This document shows, piece after piece, positions 61,032 through 64,000 of a stretch of DNA of 64,000 nt. The notes beneath the pieces were generated by a model that saw only the letters and a list, made by a program, of their open reading frames with translations, did not search any database and was not told where the DNA came from. The stretch is from positions 62,001-126,000 of the forward strand of contig CAZJLP010000001.1 in the NCBI GenBank assembly GCA_964546955.1. The letters run 5' to 3'. The stretch comes from CAZJLP01 sp964546955. GTDB lineage: Bacteria; Verrucomicrobiota; Verrucomicrobiia; Opitutales; Opitutaceae. The position numbers and the translations under genes were made by a program. The stretch's first letter is position 1. The number at the start of each line of letters is the position of its first letter.

Positions 61032-61575
61032 TCGTTGCGCGCATTGTGGCGAGGAATCGGAGGGGGTTCCGTGAATCTTTTACCTGACGCGCGACTGATC
61101 TGTGCGGAATTTCTTCCCGTTCGGCGGAAGGGAAAGTTAAGAAGTACCCGACTGTCGGTTAGTGGAGGCGTGGTCCTAACGGTGTGCACCGCGCTGCGAA
61201 CTCGAGAGAAAGATTAAGGAGCCTCTGAAAAGCGGATCGTAAGGTAGGGCGGGCTCTCCCGCGACGAGCTCGGGACCTTAAGCCTGTCGAAACGGTGGTC
61301 CGCCCGTCGAAGGGAGAAACGCCGCGTAAGGATATGCGTTTTGACGCCGTCCAGCGCTGCACAGATGGTTGCATGCCACGTTGCCTGCACGCGACGGCGA
61401 GTCCAGGGGCCTCGCCTACCTTTCGATCCGCCCGCCAAAGTTTTCGGAGCTTCCCTGTTCGTTTCTTTCGGGGTTTGAAACCCCGGCATTTCAAAACGCA
61501 AAACCGCGCTTCGGAGAGAAGCGCGGTTTTGCAGGGTGGCCGAAACCTCGCCAAGAGGGTGGCCGAAAATGATTG
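61032..61575. other. 544-base spacer with GGCGAGTCC-family repeat and terminator
   Basis: No gene. Left arm 61243-61270 (GGTAGGGCGGGCTCTCCCGC) and right arm 61391-61420 (GGCGAGTCCAGGGGCCTCGC) form a partial inverted repeat. The right arm nearly matches 41728-41750 in the ebo cluster. GGGGTTT-g-AAACCCC lies at 61470-61484. The terminator is listed separately. Confidence 0.7.
61498..61532 (-). terminator. strong hairpin terminator of the CheX/receiver-STAS unit
   Basis: A 15-bp perfect stem, 61498-61512 with 61518-61532, loop GGAGA. On the - strand it is followed by GTTTTG. It lies about 44 bases past the stop of the receiver-STAS gene. Confidence 0.88.
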
Positions 61576-62751
61576 CTAGGCGGCGCCGGCGTGGGCCGGC
61601 TGGGTATTCGCGGGGGGCGTCGGCGTTTTTGCGAAGCTGGCTTTGGCATCCGCGATCGAGTCGTGGAATTGCCAATTGCGCGTATCTTCGAAGCCCTTGC
61701 ACTCCGATACGATCTGCGGGTTGCCGACCAGGGTGAATTGGAGGGCGAGCTCCTTGCAGGTGAGCATGGCCTGGATGAGCAGCTTGATGATGGCCATGTT
61801 GAGGCCTTTCAGTTCGTGGAGATCGATGACCGCCTTGACGATGCCGCTATCGACGGCCTCGGCGATCTTCGGCTTCAAGTAGTTCATGACCTCGCCTACC
61901 ACGGTTTGCGTGGTGTTTTCGGGCAGACGCATCACGAACACGTCGCCGTCGACGGTGAAGTAGCGTTGCGAGGTATCGAGATTCATCGCCTTCGCGACCT
62001 TGGATTCGAGTTCGTGCAGATCAATCGGCTTCGTGATCACATAGGAAAAGCCGACTTGCTGTGCCTGCTGTTGCGCAGCCATCTCGGTCTTCACGACCAA
62101 GGCGAAGATGGGCGTGTATTTCGTCTTCACGTTCTGGCGGATCAGGCGGAAAAGGGTGAACGCGGCTTCCTCGGCGAGCGACAGACTGACCATAATCAGC
62201 TCGGGAGTGTTCTTGTTGCAGAAATCGATGGCTTCGCCCGTCGTATTCACTCCGTGGATCTTCCAGGGAGTATGTTTGAGGCCTTCCTGGATCTGCTGGA
62301 TGATCGCGGGTTTGTCCTCCACCACCAGGATGTTGGCCGGATCGAAAATGGATTTGGCTTTCTGCGGTCCGTCGGAAAGCGGCTTGAGGTCGATGACCCG
62401 GCCGCATTTTTCGACCAGCACTTCCTCCTTGAAGGGTTTCACAATGTAGTCGCGAACGCCGATTTTGGCGATCTTCAGCACGTTATCGCGGCCGCCTTCC
62501 GCCGTGAGCATGATGATCGGGATCGCCTTCAAGGCGGGGTCCGACTTGATCTTCGTCAGCATTTCGACGCCGTCCATCACGGGCATGGTGATGTCGAGCA
62601 GGATCAGGTCGGGGGTTTCTTTGGCCGCGGCGGCCAGGCCCTCGACGCCGTTGGCGGCCTCGATGATCTCGCAGTCGAAACCTTTGAAGGCTTTCTTGAC
62701 GATGATCCGGACGGTTTTGGAGTCGTCTACGGTGAGAATTTTGTAGCGCAT
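61576..62751 (-). CDS. receiver - pseudo-receiver - STAS protein
   Basis: 391 aa. Receiver 1 (1-122): VDD and phospho-Asp53 in LILLDITMPVMDG, lysine in DYIVKPFKEE. Receiver 2 (about 140-260): starts ILVVEDKPAIIQQI, but the acceptor position reads PELIMVSLSLAEE, with Ser189 in place of Asp; its lysine remains in VITKPIDLHE. STAS-like domain about 270-375 (VDGDVFVMRLPENTTQTVVGEVM, AVIDLHELKGLNMAIIKLLI). It may relay a chemotaxis or second-messenger signal by protein contact. It follows cheX after 34 bases. Confidence 0.85.
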   Translation of the reverse strand: MRYKILTVDDSKTVRIIVKKAFKGFDCEIIEAANGVEGLAAAAKETPDLILLDITMPVMDGVEMLTKIKSDPALKAIPIIMLTAEGGRDNVLKIAKIGVRDYIVKPFKEEVLVEKCGRVIDLKPLSDGPQKAKSIFDPANILVVEDKPAIIQQIQEGLKHTPWKIHGVNTTGEAIDFCNKNTPELIMVSLSLAEEAAFTLFRLIRQNVKTKYTPIFALVVKTEMAAQQQAQQVGFSYVITKPIDLHELESKVAKAMNLDTSQRYFTVDGDVFVMRLPENTTQTVVGEVMNYLKPKIAEAVDSGIVKAVIDLHELKGLNMAIIKLLIQAMLTCKELALQFTLVGNPQIVSECKGFEDTRNWQFHDSIADAKASFAKTPTPPANTQPAHAGAA

Positions 62752-62785
62752 GGCTGGAAGAGCTGGGCGAGGATTGGGAGCGTGC

Positions 62786-63316
62786 TCAGTCGCCGGTTTT
62801 CATGAGCAGGTCGGCCACGAGTTGATGATCGCCGATCTGGAAATGGTAGATGCGGCGGGTGGCGGAGCTGATGGGTTCGATCGAAAAATTGCTGCCGCGA
62901 AGGATCGAGGGGATGGTCAACTTGCAAGGGAAGCCCTTGTCCGCGAGTTGGTTTTTGAACGTGCCCACCGTCATGTTGGTGAGCTCGCCCACTGCGTCGT
63001 TCACCACTTCCTCGCCGGCGGCGTCGAGTTCGGCCAGGGTCATGCCCAGCATTTGCGCGGCCAGTTCGTTCGCGAATCCAGCATCCAAATACAAATAGAT
63101 CAGTCCGCTGATGTCGCCGATGAAGCCGACTGTGCCGACCACCTGTTGTCCGGTGATCTGCACCGGCTGTTCCCAGGCGCTGCTGTCACCGCTGGAAGCG
63201 TCGGACGATGTGATCAGCGACGCCGTCTTCGAAAGCATGGTCTTGAATACATCGGTTACCGCGCGGGATATCGTTTCCCGGAAAACCGTATCGCTGATCT
63301 GGTCGATGGTTGGCAT
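62786..63316 (-). CDS. cheX: CheX-type chemotaxis phosphatase
   Basis: 176 aa, CheC/CheX/FliY family. The active-site helix is visible in EEVVNDAVGELTNMTVG (Glu and Asn spaced as in the family), preceded by GTVGFIGDISGLIYLYLD. One such motif, as in CheX, fits dephosphorylation of CheY-like proteins. The neighbouring receiver-STAS protein is a natural partner. Start at ATG 63316. Confidence 0.88.
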   Translation of the reverse strand: MPTIDQISDTVFRETISRAVTDVFKTMLSKTASLITSSDASSGDSSAWEQPVQITGQQVVGTVGFIGDISGLIYLYLDAGFANELAAQMLGMTLAELDAAGEEVVNDAVGELTNMTVGTFKNQLADKGFPCKLTIPSILRGSNFSIEPISSATRRIYHFQIGDHQLVADLLMKTGD

Positions 63317-63413
63317 GTCTGGAGTTTAAGAAGTTCCTGCTCCCGCATTAATATCGACCGAATTACGGCAGCTTTAGGGGTATTTCAGAGGCCCTGGAGA
63401 GGGTAGGGCCAGC

Positions 63414-63911
63414 CTAACGCTGGGCGAATGCTGTGGGAGAGGAACTTGCCGCGCCCGCCGAAGTGTAAAAAATGGCGCAAACACGACCGAGGAAGTTTGT
63501 CGCGGTCACGGACTCCCGATCGATCGAAGCATTGCTGTCTCCCAGGACCAGCCACCGATTGCCCTGCTGTTCGTAAAGCCGGTGTATAATCGGCGCGCCC
63601 GTGGCGCTGCGGTAAATAACGATGTCGCCCCGGCGCAACGCGGCGAAGGTGACCGTCTCCACGGTGACAATACTATTCTCATCCAGCGTCGGTTTCATGC
63701 TGCCCGTGGCCGCCACGGTGAAAACGCGTCCGCCGACTGCCGAGGCGGTGAACTGTGCCATGGTCAGTGCGTTTTCGCGGGAAACGTTGGACTGCGGCGC
63801 AATCGAGCGGCTGGACGAGGCGCACCCCGCGAATATTGCCAGTGCCGCCGCAGCCAGCGAGACGGATAAAATCCGCAGCCCTGCAGCCGGATAAAGGCAA
63901 GTCTCTTTCAT
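63414..63911 (-). CDS. signal-peptidase-I-like lipoprotein (S26 family)
   Basis: 165 aa. The N-terminal segment ILSVSLAAAALAIFAGC ends in a lipobox-like Cys30, so it is probably lipidated. The peptidase core carries GSMKP with nucleophile Ser71, RRGDIVIYRSATGAPIIHRLYEQQGN with His110 in the dyad position, and VLGDSNASIDRESV (the GDN-like box). The His rather than Lys resembles the archaeal/ER/SipW type. Start at ATG 63911; TTG 63917 is in frame. Confidence 0.75.
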   Translation of the reverse strand: MKETCLYPAAGLRILSVSLAAAALAIFAGCASSSRSIAPQSNVSRENALTMAQFTASAVGGRVFTVAATGSMKPTLDENSIVTVETVTFAALRRGDIVIYRSATGAPIIHRLYEQQGNRWLVLGDSNASIDRESVTATNFLGRVCAIFYTSAGAASSSPTAFAQR

Positions 63912-63917
63912 TTGCAA

Positions 63918-64000
63918 TGTATCGGGCTGAGGAAAGAGAACTTTAGCAGGTAAGGCGTCGATTTTTCGCGAGTTGTGAGTTTTTACGTAGGGATAATACC
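63918..64000. other. window end, upstream of the S26 gene
   Basis: 83 bases with no gene. AT-rich at the very end; too short to place a promoter. Confidence 0.4.

Noticed and set aside
1..64000. CRISPR array
   Set aside because: No regularly spaced direct repeats with unique spacers were seen; the repeated words are contiguous or inverted.

Overview
This looks like chromosomal DNA from a Gram-negative, free-living member of the Verrucomicrobiota, most likely an Opitutaceae-type bacterium. The assignment is inferred from gene content: a long TonB-dependent receptor with a carboxypeptidase-like N-terminal domain, secreted polysaccharide-active enzymes, DUF4861 and DUF1080 proteins, an ebo cluster, GC-rich coding sequence, and many ATGA-type gene junctions. 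I saw no phage, transposase, integrase or CRISPR array. Two 10-base N runs mark assembly gaps.

Layout. 1-7401: the distal end of a complex I operon (nuoI end, then J, K, L, M, a second M, and N), all + strand and translationally coupled. 7417-13809 (- strand): a type IV pilus/type II secretion F protein, an unusual NtrC-like regulator, an FKBP isomerase, a membrane spermidine-synthase-like protein and a conserved unknown. 13957-20481: tRNA-Gly, a tandem-ACT protein, a DUF3299 protein, a large hybrid sensor kinase, a His-rich lipoprotein and an SRPBCC protein. 20629-25873: an unusual double-length UxaA-family dehydratase, an unknown membrane-anchored protein and a GH5-like glycosidase. 26422-35000: an RND efflux operon with one adaptor and two permeases, the first carrying a large extra membrane domain.

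35130-53897 is the metabolic centre. A secreted heparinase II/III-type lyase lies on the left. A DUF4861 protein, a DUF1080 protein, KduI, KduD and a TonB receptor lie on the right; together they suggest uptake and breakdown of a uronate-containing polysaccharide through the 4-deoxy-5-ketouronate route. Between them, in the opposite direction, sits an ebo cluster (eboB, E, C, D, F and a candidate eboA). In cyanobacteria this cluster is linked to moving a precursor metabolite to the periplasm. 54147-63911 (- strand) holds a hybrid sensor kinase, a three-gene unit of TPR, proline-rich and small coiled-coil proteins, a WbsX-type glycan protein, a CheX/receiver-STAS pair and a signal-peptidase-like lipoprotein.

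The most unusual non-coding signal is a set of long imperfect inverted repeats in the spacers. Their arms are built from short repeated purine or pyrimidine words, and the word differs from site to site (about 15093, 35016, 41595, 45161, 54001, 57015, 59721, 61243). They abut stop codons or gene starts, and two nearly matching copies flank one kinase gene exactly. Ordinary terminators (24635, 50389, 53927, 61498) look different.
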